Shown: positions 44,633 to 56,029, counted from the stretch's first letter. The stretch is 64,000 bases of DNA from Azorinus chamasolen (GCA_963576725.1 OY755251.1:39006048-39070047), one strand, 5' to 3'. Notes: generated by a model not told the origin, from the letters alone. Made by a program: numbers and translations.

Positions 44633-45115
44633 GGTGGTTGTTCATGGCAATTGATGACCCCTATTGATTTTGAGGTTAGTCGGTAAAAGGTCAAGGTCAC
44701 AGTGACCATCAACGCAAAAAACCATAGTTCTCTTAATAAGTTGATACCATGAGCCGCCCCCATATTTATAAACATTGTGCATGTTTTGACAGCTCACGCC
44801 CCCATATTTATTAACATTGTGCATGTTTTGACAGTGCATGTTTTGACAGCTCACGCCCCCATATTTATTAACATTGTGCATGTTTTGACAGCTCACGCCC
44901 CCATATTTATTAACATTGTGCATATTTTGACAGCTCACGCCCCCCATATTTATTAACATTGTGCATATTTTGACAACTCACGCCCCCATATTTATTAACA
45001 TTGTGCATGTTTTGACAGCTCACGCCCCCATATTTATTAACATTGTGCATGTTTTGACAGCAAATACTTTGGGCATATAATGCTCCGACACATAGAGCTC
45101 TTGTTTTAATATTAT
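44633..45115 (-). repeat. Dispersed bivalve-type repeat containing a 42-45 bp array
   Basis: Minus strand: aacaagagctctatgtgtcg, then eight units of caaaacatgcacaatg, ttaataaatatgggggcg, tgagctgt (44745-45060), then ggtcactgtgaccttgacc and cctcaaaatcaataggggtc. The last strings are, to my knowledge, very common in bivalve genomes. Confidence 0.7.
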
Positions 45116-45234
45116 TATAATTTTAAGATATGTATGTGTTGTTAACTATTGTCTTGTTGCTCGATATTGAAATAAATATATCTATCTATGTGCATTTTCT
45201 GCGTTCAAAGTATGAGACACTCGTCTGAGAAAGA

Positions 45235-45400
45235 GAGATTTAGTCCATTGCAAACAGTGTCGACCCAGGACAGATAATATGTATGTGATGATATATCGCG
45301 TCAAGGTTTACCCCCTTTTCATATAAACGCCATTTTCACACCTTTGAAAACAGTGTAGACCCAGATAAGACGGCTCTTAAAGTCTTCCAAAACCACTGAC
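45235..45400. mobile_element. R1-type fragments
   Basis: gcaaacagtgtcgacccagg near 45250, and tttgaaaacagtgtagaccc, agataagacggctc near 45340. Ends lost. Confidence 0.4.
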
Positions 45401-45967
45401 TGGAGTTTCACTTAATGTCAGAGGAATGATTTGTACGTCAGATTCGTATAAACCATTCATGTCCGTTGCGTAAATAGGTCAACTGAGATTTATTAATCAG
45501 GTGAGCGATACAGGGTCACCATAGCCTTCTTGTTACTAAATGGACTCTATAATTAAACACTGATAGGTCATTCAACTTTGAAAATTCAACATTTAAAAGG
45601 TTAACCCCCAACGCATATATACACACACTTCCGAAGGGATGTATTTAGATGTCCCTGTGTCCGTCTGTCTGTATGTCTGTCCGTCCGTCACTCAGTGATT
45701 CTGACCTTCCATCATACTTGTTTACATTATGCGAAAGTTTCAACCTCGAAAACTTTTTGTCAGAGATTGGATGGTTTGATGACTGATGGTCATGCGAATA
45801 TACGCACAGGAGATGTTATTATTATTTCACTCAGTAACACTGGAGTGATAGCCCTAGTCAGAGGCCATACTCTAACTACATTGCCAAATGTAAATTGGGT
45901 CTTCAAAGTTCTTTGGACACAATTCTAGTTTCCATTGTCTTCTTAATTTACAAAATCTTTTTTCCAG

Positions 45968-46069
45968 CCAAGTGTCAAGCTTGAACTGCTAGATGAGAGC
46001 GACTACAGAAACAAAACACTTATTAGCGAACGGCTCTTGCCAACTCCAGTCCAGAACACCGGGCTTTAA
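45968..46069 (+). CDS. Candidate 3'-terminal coding exon, family unknown
   Basis: A strong acceptor (aaaatcttttttccag, ending at 45967) is followed in phase 0 by 33 open codons (PSVKLELLDESDYRNKTLIS, then ERLLPTPVQN) and TAA. AATAAA is at 46171-46176, 102 nt past the stop, just before the dispersed unit at 46194. The composition looks like real protein. No upstream exon was identified, as 45610-45950 looks like dispersed repeat. A different frame, opening with ATG at 45993, is open over the same stretch and I consider it less likely. Confidence 0.35.
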   Translation, partial: PSVKLELLDESDYRNKTLISERLLPTPVQNTGL

Positions 46070-46193
46070 TAACGTCACCATACATTTATATACGATGGTA
46101 CAATCTGAAAGTGAAATAACAAAAACACAGGAAATACCAGTTGTAACATTTATACACGATTGTGTTTATGAATAAATGGTGTTAACATTATTT

Positions 46194-46622
46194 TTCAGCG
46201 GCTAGCTGTCTATTTTCATTCTTGTTCTAGTTTTCCACCAATCAGGAACTATGTTACATTGTAATTTGCATATGACCCACTAGTATTTTGTAGTAAACTG
46301 CGATTTCATTAGTTAATGCCTAGACTGGCATACATCCTTTTTACAATGCCCCTACATATAGCCAAACTCGAAGTACAAAATTCAGATGCAGTCAGCTAAT
46401 GTGATGAAATTCTTGGAGTCATTCTTACGACTTAGTAGTTATTTCAAAACACCATGCTTATGATAATTAGCTACTTCGCAAGCCGAATTCCATGCAATCG
46501 ATCCATATTAACCTAACCACATCAAAGCTAATGCATTCTGTTATACAGACCTTTTCTATAAACTTCTTAGAGTTCAGTCAAAACGCCATATACTACAGAA
46601 ATTCAAATTTACGCTTATTTGA
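46194..46622 (+). repeat. Dispersed 460-540 bp unit, copy 3, right end truncated
   Basis: Starts tttttcagcggctagctg like copies 1 and 2; collinear until attcaaatttacgctta, then stops. Confidence 0.7.
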
Positions 46623-46755
46623 ATTCCGCTGAATATCTTTTTAAAGAGATTTCTTGTTTGCATTATCGTAGTGTAAAAGGTTGAAGAAACATCTGGTTTT
46701 AGACATGAAGCATCTATCGTTTAAATAGGGATGCAATGTATTGAGATTTCAGTTA

Positions 46756-46925
46756 CAGTAAATAAAACAGCTCTAAACCGGAATTCTAGTAGAGCAAACA
46801 TATATTGTTAAGCAGGTGACAGCTTAATGCATGGTGAAAGGAGCTGTCTGTATGCATTAAGCTGTCACTTGTCTCCAAGACCGATATTTATACTTACTGA
46901 ACGTCCGGTTTAGAGGGGTTTACTT
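46756..46925. mobile_element. MITE A with shortened apex
   Basis: Ends cagtaaataaaacagctcta and gtccggtttagaggggttta. Core arms aggtgacagcttaatgc and gcattaagctgtcactt join through gtgaaaggagctgtctg. Confidence 0.65.
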
Positions 46926-47179
46926 TACATTTACAAAATTACACGACTTTGATTACTCATTATGTCTGGAAGGTTTTATAAGCTGTTTTGTGAAGATCCA
47001 CCGTGCTATGGAGACCGCGAGGCCTAGTTGTAAACTAATCAGTTCAATCATTTGAATGCTGAATATTCAAAACGTATTGGGAGTTTCTCCTAGGTGTCAC
47101 CCATCCTGCGTTTAGTTCCAACCTTTCTCATAGGCCCGTAATTAGACTTCTTCTGGGCGATTGCTTTATGGTTGTTTAA

Positions 47180-47417
47180 CCCTTTCGGTGCCAAATTTCT
47201 AATTGTCGTTTGCAACCCAATTTTGTTAAATATTTCGATAAAACAGGGAAATAAAATAGATAAATGCAAATTTCAAAGGAATAAAGCACAGATACAGAAA
47301 TAGAGTTTGAGACAAAAAGTGAAGTCCCTGATCAGACGCCGCCTTGAAAAGGCGTCGTCTGATCTGGGATTGCACTATTTGTCGTGGTGCATTTGTACGA
47401 CATTGGCGGTGAAAGGG
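47180..47417. mobile_element. TTAA-flanked MITE, family F, copy 2
   Basis: TTAA at 47176-47179 and 47418-47421. Ends ccctttcggtgccaaat and, inverted, CCCTTTCACCGCCAATGTCG. Palindrome ccctgatcagacgccgcc, aaggcgtcgtctgatc. Confidence 0.75.
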
Positions 47418-47530
47418 TTAAGGAAATGAGTGGTGGAAGAAAAAATGAACACGGCTTAGTTTGTAATAATACTTATATTTTCTATTTTCACAAGAAAAAA
47501 CACAAAAACTCTAACTTTATGCCCTCATCT

Positions 47531-47650
47531 TAACCCATTTGTGTCCAAAGACATAGGCAAACAGTGCAGACTCAGGTCAGAGGGCTTCTGAATAAACCCT
47601 CTCATCAGGGTATGTGTTGTTTGTGGAACCCATCGATGTCAATGGCTAAT
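47531..47650. mobile_element. Short TTAA-type MITE (R1c)
   Basis: Starts ttaacccatttgtgtccaa; palindrome aaacagtgcagactcagg, agagggcttctg, ctctcatcagggtatg; right end atcgatgtcaatggctaa is decayed. Confidence 0.5.
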
Positions 47651-47829
47651 ACTTACTGTGTCCCCTCTACATGACAATTGGTTGGGCTCCAAAGTAAGAT
47701 CTGACCGGATTGGCGGATTGCCTTCAATATATATAGGCATATGTGGGTTAAAATAAGATTCAATTAGAAACTTTCTCAAGCGACAACATAATAAGTGACA
47801 ATGTATTTCTTTAAGCCCTTTATTTGATA

Positions 47830-48380
47830 GAAACACACTGTTACGCCCTGGTAAACAGAGTAGACCCAGGTCAGATTACTCATGCAGTCTGATCTAGGTC
47901 TGCTCTGTTTGCTTATGAAACAATATAGATCTGACTCTACAGTTTCTGACATGGTCAGAATTACGCTTGTGCATAATGCCATGATGAATATTCAACTATA
48001 GCTGAACTTCGTTATCTCGAACTCCGATAACTTAAACTTCGGATTACTCGAACAAAAAGTTCGGTCCTTCCAAAATTTACAATACAGAATTGTTCTAAAA
48101 TATATCACTTCACATATCTAGAAACACATATGACAGCTTAATGCCGGTCGAAAGTAATCCTTGCTGAAAGCTCCTATAGGAGCTTTCATCATTACTTTAG
48201 ACCTGCATTAAGCTGTGAACTTGAAATATTGGTCAGCTATGATTATAAACCGGATGGCTCGAACCTCTGATTTCTCGAATTAATGTGTATGGTCCCTTGA
48301 AGTTCGAGATGTCGAAGTTCAACTGTAGTTTATATTCATACAGTAATTATTTCTTATATGAATTTGCATCAAGCACAGGA
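47830..48380. mobile_element. R1 MITE split by a full MITE C
   Basis: R1 palindrome at about 47850-47915 (gtagacccaggtcagatt, agtctgatctaggtctgc) and its right arm (acagtttctgacatgg; cagtaattatttcttatatg after the insert). MITE C occupies 47999-48325. Confidence 0.65.
47999..48325. mobile_element. TA-flanked MITE, type C
   Basis: Ends tagctgaacttcgttatctc and, inverted, CAGTTGAACTTCGACATCTC. A second inverted pair lies inside (gaacaaaaagttcggtcc). Shared core: gacagcttaatgccgg, agctcctataggagctttc, cctgcattaagctgtg. Confidence 0.75.
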
Positions 48381-48544
48381 CATAGGTAGCAATAAGGCCG
48401 TCGCCTCATTTGTTATCAAATGAGAAACGCCCCATTGTCTACAAGGCGTCCCAAACGCACGCCAACAAACAACGATAGCCACTGAATGTGTACATTCGGG
48501 ATAGATTCATTTTCAACACGGATTTCGTTGCTTAAATACGTGTA

Positions 48545-48737
48545 TGTAGTAAACTCTTGATTATTCGAACACACAAGCACGTATCATTATCGATCTTCAA
48601 GACAGATGACAGCTAAATGCAGGATGAACGTCACACAGAAAGCTCCTCTAGGACTTCCATCCTGCATTTAGCAATCACCTGCCCAAAAGTGTTAAAATTC
48701 TTCTATAGTAAAATTTGGAAGTATCTAGATTTTACTG
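48545..48737. mobile_element. MITE, type D
   Basis: Left gtagtaaactcttgattatt then cgaacac; right atctagattttactg then TA. Core arms agatgacagctaaatgcagg and cctgcatttagcaatcacc. Confidence 0.65.
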
Positions 48738-48777
48738 TATGTCATTACTTTCGTTCTTTGCTATAAATATGTCTGTA

Positions 48778-49050
48778 CAGCCGAACTTCGATATCTCGAA
48801 CTTCAAGGGACCATTAAAATAGTTCGAGATAACAGAGGTTCGTGTCATCCGATTCATAATCTGACGAATATCTCAACTTAACAGCTTAATGCAGTTCTAA
48901 AGGAATGCTGAAAGACCTGCATTAAACTGTCACATGTGTTTCTAGATATATGTAGTGATGCATTTTAGAACAATTCTGTATTGTACATTTTGGAAGGACC
49001 GAACTTTTAGTTCCAATTATTCCAAAGTTCGGGTTATCCGAATTCAACTG
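48778..49050. mobile_element. MITE, type C, reduced core
   Basis: TA at 48776-48777 and 49051-49052. Ends cagccgaacttcgatatctc and, inverted, CAGTTGAATTCGGATAACCC. Core apex reduced: aaaggaatgctgaaagacc. Confidence 0.75.
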
Positions 49051-49189
49051 TAACTATTTGGTCAATGGAAACGCAAACGGCAATCCCAATAAAAACAATA
49101 AAACAATCCTGACACATTACCCCATAAAAACAAACAATAATGACAATAAACAGCAACACAAATGCAGTAATTGATGAACTTTTAATTCA

Positions 49190-49440
49190 TAGAAACGTCT
49201 TTTTAATGTTTTTGTAAACGGAGTAGACTATGACGCCTTTGCAAACGGAGTAGTGCTCGATCAGACAATCCTGTCTAGTTAGAGTCTGCTCTTTTTGCTT
49301 ATGGAGTAACACAGATCTGATTCTACAAATTCTACAATAGCCAAATAATCCTGTGTTCATATGACATAATAAAAAGAAATCAGCTTATTTTAAAGGCAAT
49401 ATGCCATTATATGTTACATGTATATCCATAAAGTACAATG
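49190..49440. mobile_element. R1 MITE, decayed
   Basis: tttgcaaacggagtag, tgctcgatcagacaatcc, agagtctgctctttttgc, then a mid block (acagatctgattctac). Confidence 0.5.
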
Positions 49441-49469
49441 TTAATTCAGACCAAATGAAGTATAATTAA

Positions 49470-51065
49470 TCTACAACGGCCCCTTAGCGAATAAACATGG
49501 ACATCTTTATAAGCAGGTGGTCGCTTAATATATAAGCATGGTGTCTTTAGAAGCAGTTGAGCCTTTAATGGATAAACATAGAAGTATTTTGAAGTAGGCG
49601 GTCTCTTAATGAATAAACATGATATATGTAGAAGCACGCAGCCCCTAAATAGATAAACATGATATATGTAGAAACAGAGGGTCCCTTAATGAATAAACAT
49701 GATATATGTAGAAACAGGAGGTCCCTTAATGAATAAACATTATATATGTAGAAACAGGAGGTCCCTTAATGAATAAACATGGTATCTTTAGAAGCAGTTG
49801 AGCCTTTAATGAATAAACATGGAAGTCTTTTGAAGTAGGTGGTTTCTTAATGAATAATCATGATATCTGTGTATAAATAAACACGTGGCCTCTTATTGAA
49901 TAAAAAGATATGAAGAAACAGGAGGTCCCTTAATGAATAAACATAATATATGAAGAAACAGGAGGTCCCTTAATGAATAAACATGATATATGTAGAAACA
50001 GGAGGTCCCTTAATGATATACCATGATATCTTTAGAAGCAGTTGAGCCTTTAATGAATAAACATGGAAGTCTTTTGAAGTAGGTGGTTTCTTAATGAATA
50101 ATCATGATATCTGTGTAGAACCACGTGACCACTTAATGAATACACACGATATATGTAGAAGCATGAGATCCCTTAATGAAAAAACATGATCTATGTAGAA
50201 ACAGAAGACCCCTTAATGAATACACATGATATATGTAGAAACACGAGGTCCCTTAACCCATTTGCTCCCACGATCCCATATATGGGACATAGGCAAACAG
50301 TGTAGACTCTGATCAGACGCCGCATAATGCGGCGTCTGATCAGAGTCTACACTGTTTGCTGATAGGAATTTCAATATAAAACAAAACGAAATTGAAAATC
50401 AAGGCCAGGTACCCCTTAGTTAAAAAAAATGGAAAAATCCAATATATAAACATGGAAGAATCCACTGGGAGCAAATGGGTTAATGAATAAACATGATATA
50501 TGTAGAAACAGAAGGCCCCTTAATGAATAAACATGATAAATGTAGAAACACGAGGTCCCTTAATGAATAAACATGATACAATGTGTATGCAGAAGCACGT
50601 GATCCCTTAAAGAATAAGCATGATGTATGAAGAAGCCCATGACCCCTTAATGAATAAACATGATATATGTAGAAACAGGAGGTCCCTTAATGAATAAACA
50701 TAATATCTTTAGAAGTAGCTGCTTCCTTAATGAATAAACATGGAAATCTTTAGAAGCAGATGACCCCTTAATGAATAAACATGGATAACGTTAGAAACGG
50801 ATGACCCCTTAATGAATAAGCATTGCTATCTTTAGAAACGGATGACCCCTTAATGAATAAGCATTGCTATCTTTAGAAACGGTGGCACGGTATTAAATAA
50901 GCATTGCTATCTTTAGAAACGGTGGCACGGTATTAAATAAGCATTGCTATCTTTAGAAACGGTGGCACGGTATTAAATAAGCATTGCTATCTTTAGAAAC
51001 GGTGGCACGGTATTAAATAAGCATATGAATATCTTTAGAAGCAGATGGTCTTTTAATGAATAAAC
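49470..51065. repeat. About 40-bp array derived from the MITE B arm
   Basis: Units contain cccttaatgaataaacatg and atatatgtagaaacaggagg. The oldest-looking unit (49500) reads tctttataagcaggtggtcg, cttaat, which is the sub-terminal arm of MITE B. Towards 50870-51010 a homogenised variant (ttagaaacggtggcacgg) takes over. A TTAA-type MITE interrupts the array at 50257-50479. Confidence 0.85.
50257..50479. mobile_element. Pristine TTAA-flanked piggyBac-like MITE inside the array
   Basis: TTAA at 50253-50256 and 50480-50483; 14-bp perfect terminal repeats CCCATTTGCTCCCA. Off-centre palindrome: aacagtgtagactctgatc, agacgccgcataatgcgg, cgtctgatcagagtctacac. Removing the 223 bp plus one TTAA restores ggtcccttaatgaataaac, the array consensus. 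No coding capacity. Confidence 0.9.
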
Positions 51066-51291
51066 ATGAATAGTGCTATATGCATGTAGAACATTAATGA
51101 ATAGAGCATATGCAGGAATCTATGAACTCAGAATAGTTTTTGCCATGACATTAGGGCAGACCATTATCAGCCGGGTAATATACATGAGCCGTAGTATCCG
51201 TGTCTACTCTGTTTGCAAAGACTTCAAACCGCGTCTATTTCAGGTAATGTATAAAACATTTGGCATAGTGCTTGTTTCGATGGCAGTTTAA

Positions 51292-51490
51292 CCCATTCCC
51301 CTTATTGACGCTTTTGGACGCCTATGTAAAAGTCATTTTTGAAATTTGCTCCTATGAAGCAAATGCTCTATTTATCACAATGGTTTCAAAAGTACAAAAT
51401 TCTAAAATTTTCATTTTCTCTAGTAAATGCTTCTTTTCGGTAGATTTATGCAAAGAGGTTGGGTCTAAAAAAAGTCTAGGAGGGAATGGG
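51292..51490. mobile_element. R3 MITE
   Basis: TTAA at 51288-51291, TTAT at 51491-51494. Ends cccattccccttatt and, inverted, CCCATTCCCTCC. Palindrome partly deleted (tttgaaatttgctcctatg, aagcaaatgctctatttatc). Confidence 0.7.
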
Positions 51491-51694
51491 TTATAGGTGG
51501 TTATGTGTATACCTTTATTATCTGTTGTTTTACTACAACCTTCAGGACAGGCCATATTTTGCAAGTGCACTCAGTATCAGTGACCGACATGGAAAAACAC
51601 TTAGTCTGAAACACTCTTTTCAGCTGAATGAACATCTTTAGACAAGTACCGTGTCTAGTGTATCATGTTTTCAGTTTCAGACTTTGTACATGAA

Positions 51695-51931
51695 CAGTAA
51701 AATCTCGCTAATATGAACACTCGCTTATCCGAACACTCGCTTATTCGAACACTGGCTAATCCGAACACTCAGACAAGTATCATTATCGCTCTTTACAACA
51801 GGCGGCAGATTAATGTAGACTGAAAGTCATCCAGAAAGCTCCTTAGCAACTCTGCATGACATTTACCCTGTATTAAGCAGCTGCATGCCAAAATGACTTT
51901 ACTACCTGTTCGGAATAGAGAGATTTTACTG
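51695..51931. mobile_element. MITE, type D, with amplified left arm
   Basis: Ends cagtaaaatctcgctaatat and aatagagagattttactg. The left arm motif (cgaacactcgcttat(c/t)) is repeated four times. Core arms caggcggcagattaatgtag and gtattaagcagctgcatgc. Confidence 0.7.
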
Positions 51932-51939
51932 TACATCTT

Positions 51940-52200
51940 AATGGAGTGTCTCAATCATATCGAATTCAATTTGCGCTGGTATTTAGTAAATTCACGAGAC
52001 TTCAAGCGAAACAGAAGACCTTTTTTCAACGACCACTCGTTAGAAATCTATGTTTGGTTGTTAGAATTATTTAGAATGGAATTGGACCTGTCTAACTTGG
52101 GCATATTCTACTTGCATAGGGCATTAAAAGGAATATATGTGACGTAGAGGGTTAGCCCTTTACTTCATGGTAGATGGCACCCATTATGAATATTAATAAA
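51940..52200. other. Unrecognised sequence with a short open frame
   Basis: A forward frame runs from inside MITE D to 52147. Its downstream part (FKRNRRPFFNDHSLEIYVWL) is outside known repeats, but there is no family match I recognise and no splice support. Confidence 0.15.
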
Positions 52201-52226
52201 ATCAACTGATTGTTAATTTTGTTATA

Positions 52227-52426
52227 CAGTAAAAACTCTCTAAACCGGAATTCTGGTAAAGAATTTGGATACTTTTAGGCAGATGGCTGCTAAATGCAGG
52301 GTTAAGGCATGCAGAAACCTCATAGAGGAGTTTTCTGAATGACTTTCACCCTGCATTAAGCTGCCACCTGTTTCCAAGACCGTTATTCATTCCAAATTTA
52401 ACGTCGGGTTTAGAGAGGTTTTATTG
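52227..52426. mobile_element. MITE A
   Basis: TA both sides. Ends cagtaaaaactctctaaacc and tttagagaggttttattg. Core arms agatggctgctaaatgcagg and ccctgcattaagctgcc. Confidence 0.8.
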
Positions 52427-52544
52427 TATAGGTAAATTAATATATTGTTTCGACAAATAGTATAGAAGCACATGTAAGATAGAATTATGTTATAAACAAA
52501 CAAAGCAGACTCTGATCAGACTGTCCATGCAGCAGCTGTCTGTA

Positions 52545-52748
52545 CAGTAAAACCCCTCTAATGCGACCATGAAAAAGGGGCATGGTTCTGGGTGGCAGAG
52601 GCAGGTGGTAGCTTACTGCAGGACGAAAGTTATACAGACAGTTCCTATAGAGGCTTTCTCCATAACTTTCGTCCTGCATTAAGCAACCACCTGCTTATAA
52701 AGACAGCTTTGATTAGTTTTAAGTGGTCGCATTAGAGGGGTTCTACTG
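52545..52748. mobile_element. MITE B nested in an R1 MITE
   Basis: TA at 52543-52544 and 52749-52750. Ends cagtaaaacccctctaatgc and gcattagaggggttctactg. Full core with apex agttcctatagaggctttc. Left of it, 52495-52542, is an R1 arm (aaagcagactctgatcag). Confidence 0.85.
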
Positions 52749-52904
52749 TATTTGGAAAATGTGTCAAAATGTGCCAAAGGTGTCAAGTTGTTTCAAAATG
52801 TGTCAAATTGTGTCTATATCAGGCAAAGGTATAAAGCTTCCGCTGTTACAATCGTTCATTATTTCCTTGTTTATTTTTCTTTTTTGTTGCTTTCAAAATA
52901 ACTG

Positions 52905-52990
52905 CGGCAATAAATGGTTTTGATCCTGATGAGACGCCGAGTTATTCGTCGTCTCATCTGGGTACACACTGTTTTCAGGTGTAATCACAG
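52905..52990. mobile_element. R2 palindrome
   Basis: ggttttgatcctgatgagac, gccgagttattcgtcgtctc and atctgggtacacactg. Confidence 0.55.
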
Positions 52991-53054
52991 ATTTGCCAAC
53001 GACGGAGGAAGAAATGTTCTGCAGACTAGAATTGGCAATCATTAGTAAATGTCT

Positions 53055-53485
53055 TGTCATGGATATTGGATTGTGAATTTCCTGTCTGTCATGGATAAAG
53101 TATTGTGAATTTCTTTTCATGGATATAGGATTTTGACTTTCTTGTCATGGATATAGGATTGTGTATTTCTTGTCTGTCATGGATATAGGATTGTGACATT
53201 CTTGGCATGGATATAGGATTGTGACTTACTTGTCATTAACATAGGATTGTGACTTTCGTGTCATGGATGTAGGATTGTGACTTTCTTGTCATGGATATAG
53301 GATTGTGTTTTTCCTGTCATGGATATTGGATTGTGAATTTCTTGGCATGGATATTGGATTGTGTCTTTCCTGTCATGGATATAGGATTGTGTCTTTCCTG
53401 TCATGGATATTGGATTGTGAATTTTTTGGCATGGATATTGGATTGTGAATTTCTTGGCATGGATATAGGATTGTGAATTTCTTTC
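53055..53485. repeat. About 30-bp tandem repeat, about 14 copies
   Basis: Unit: gtcatggatataggattgtg plus a(c/a)tttctt. Two subtypes, atagg and attgg. Confidence 0.9.
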
Positions 53486-53619
53486 AAAGAACTGACCTTC
53501 TTAGCTGTTGTAGAAAGCCAGTAAAAATTCAAGTGGTACCAAAGATCGCCTGATAACGCCGTCAAGAGCCAAAACCACCGTTATTATTTACCCCGTTTTT
53601 ATTTACACCGTTTTTATTT

Positions 53620-53832
53620 ACACCGTTCCCTCATAATGACGTATTTGACGCCTCTGTAAATGTCATGATTTGAAACCACTGTGATAAATACAGCGTTTGC
53701 TCCATAGGAACAGATGCTCTTTTTATCACAATGGTTTAAAAACTGCACAATTCTAAAACATTCTCTGGTAAATGCTCCTTTTCAGTAGATTTATTCAAAA
53801 GGATGGGTCTAAAAAGTCTAGGAGCGAATGAG
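53620..53832. mobile_element. R3 MITE
   Basis: Left ccgttccctcataatgacg (TTAA decayed to TTAC), palindrome gtgataaatacagcgtttgc, ccataggaacagatgctc; right end tctaggagcgaatgagttaa. Confidence 0.6.
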
Positions 53833-53929
53833 TTAACAGGTATAGGAACTACACTCAACATTGTACATGTATGTTTATACAAATCTGAATTTCCCAAGAG
53901 GACCATTACTTCCGTAAAATGGAAACAGA

Positions 53930-54280
53930 TTGAACTCATTCAACATTATGGACTAGGTGTGGATGACTTTGCTAACATATTAACTCATTCAACATTATGG
54001 ACCAGGTTTGGATGACTAAAAAATGCTAACATATTAACTCATTCAACATTATGGACCAGGTTTGGATGACTTTGCTAACATATTAACTCATTCAACATTA
54101 TGGACCAGGTTTGGATGACTTTGCTAACATATTAACTCATTCAACATTATGGACCAGGTTTGGATGACTTTGCTAACATATTAACTCATTCAACATTATG
54201 GACCAGGTGTGGATGACTTTGCTAACATATTAACTCATTCAACATTATGGACCAGGTTTTGATGACTTTGCTAACATATT
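53930..54280. repeat. 49-bp tandem repeat, about 7 copies, ending in an R2 palindrome
   Basis: Unit: aactcattcaacattatgg, accaggtttggatgac, tttgctaacatatt. Immediately after it, 54280-54335 is an R2 palindrome (tcctgatgagacgccg, aggagctaaactgtttgac). Confidence 0.9.
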
Positions 54281-54779
54281 GAGTCCTGATGAGACGCCGA
54301 TTAACTTGGCGTCAAACCAGGAGCTAAACTGTTTGACATTCTGACACTATTTGTTTTAATAGACAGAAAAAAAGTACCTCGAGATTTAAAACTTGCGAAA
54401 CTTTTTGCAATTTGACGTTTCCTTGCATTGAAAGTGATAAAACCTAACACGTTAAATACGCCTCTTGACGTCTTTGCAAACAGGATAGACTAAGTCCATA
54501 CTACGATGTCCCGATCGCGACACACGCTATTACGATATTAGAAAAGAGCGCTATAAAACGTATCTCAACACATCCGATATTTGAAAAGAGGCTATTGATA
54601 TAGCCTGTAGAATCCCTCCCCATACATACATGAGATATTAGCCATTTAAATATAGCTAGTCACTTCTCGCGAGAAGTAACATGCGATATTTAACAGTGCT
54701 TAATATGGCATGTATGTGTGTCTCGGAATGTGTTCAACAGTGTAAAAAGGGCGATATTGTATTTGTCGCGATCGGTACA

Positions 54780-55890
54780 CCGTACCATACGACTCTTGAA
54801 TGGGCTATCTGACCAGTATAGTCCATACGGCTCCTGAAGGAGTACTCTGATCAGTACAGTCCATACGGCTCCTGAATGAACCATCTGACCAGTACAGTCC
54901 ATACGGCTCCTGAAGGAGTAATCTGATCAGTACAGTCCATACGGCTCCTGAATGAACCATCTGACCAGTATAGTCCATACGGCTCCTGAATGAACCATCT
55001 GACCAGTACAGTCCATACGGCTCCTGAATGAACCATCTGACCAGTATAGTCCATACGGCTCCTGAATCAGTAATCTGATCAGTATAGTCCATACGGCTCC
55101 TGAATGAACCATCTGACCAGTACAGTCCATACGGCTCCTGAATCAGTAATCTGATCAGTATAGTCCATACGGCTCCTGAATGAACCATCTGACCAGTACA
55201 GTCCATACGGCTCCTGAATGAACCACTTGACCAGTATAGTCCATACGGCTCCTGAATCAGTAATCTGACCAGTATAGTCCATACGGCTCCTGAATCAGTA
55301 ATCTGACCAGTATAGTCCATACGGCTCCTGAATGAACCATCTGACCAGTATAGTCCATATGGCTCCTGAATGAACCATCTGACCAGTATAGTCCATACAG
55401 CTCCTGAATGAACCATCTGACCAGTATAGTCCATACTGCTCCTGAATCAGTAATCTGATCAGTATAGTCCATACTGCTCCTGAATCAGTAATCTGATCAG
55501 TATAGTCCATACTGCTCCTGAATGAACCATCTGACCAGTATAGTCCATACAGCTCCTGAATGAACCATCTGACCAGTAGAGTGAATCAGTAATCTGATCA
55601 GTATAGTCCATACGGCTCCTGAATGAACCATCTGACCAGTAGAGTCCATACGGCTCCTGAATGAACCATCTGACCAGTGTAGTCCATACGGCTCCTGAAT
55701 CAGTAATCTGACCAGTATAGTCCATACGGCTCCTGAATGAACCATCTGACCAGTATAGTCCATACGGCTCCTGAATCAGTAATCTGACCAGTATAGTCCA
55801 TACGGCTCCTGAATCAGTAATCTGACCAGTATAGTCCATACTGCTCCTGAATCAGTAATCTGATCAGTATAGTCCATACGGCTCCTGAAG
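54780..55890. repeat. 38-bp tandem array, about 29 copies
   Basis: Unit: ccatacggctcctgaatga, accatctgaccagtatagt. Two variants (gaaccatctgacc, cagtaatctgatc) are interspersed, with occasional acggct/actgct change. The cggctcctga and tctgatcag strings resemble the R1 palindrome. Minus-strand frames stay open over long stretches by periodicity (three units = 114 bp). Confidence 0.95.
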
Positions 55891-56029
55891 GATATATTTA
55901 TCAGGTAGATATTAAATGCTGAAAGGGTCATTGCTTACATGTAGCTATTGCTCTTTCCGCGTATTGTTGCCCCAAAAGTTTGTCGTATGATCCAATTCCA
56001 TACAAGGAGTTTATCAGCATCATTCGCGT

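Noticed and set aside
45993..46175. 60-codon ATG-initiated frame overlapping the candidate terminal exon
   Set aside because: A stop lies directly before the ATG, so the frame cannot be entered from the strong acceptor at 45967; the phase-0 frame is preferred.
51546..51641. 31 open codons after an acceptor (ccttcag): DRPYFASALSISDRHG
   Set aside because: Weak acceptor, no family recognised and no polyadenylation signal close by; kept only as a note.
54805..55434. 209-codon minus-strand ORF with repeated DYTGQMVHSG
   Set aside because: Produced by the 38-bp array (three units = 114 nt); neighbouring registers give equally long frames.
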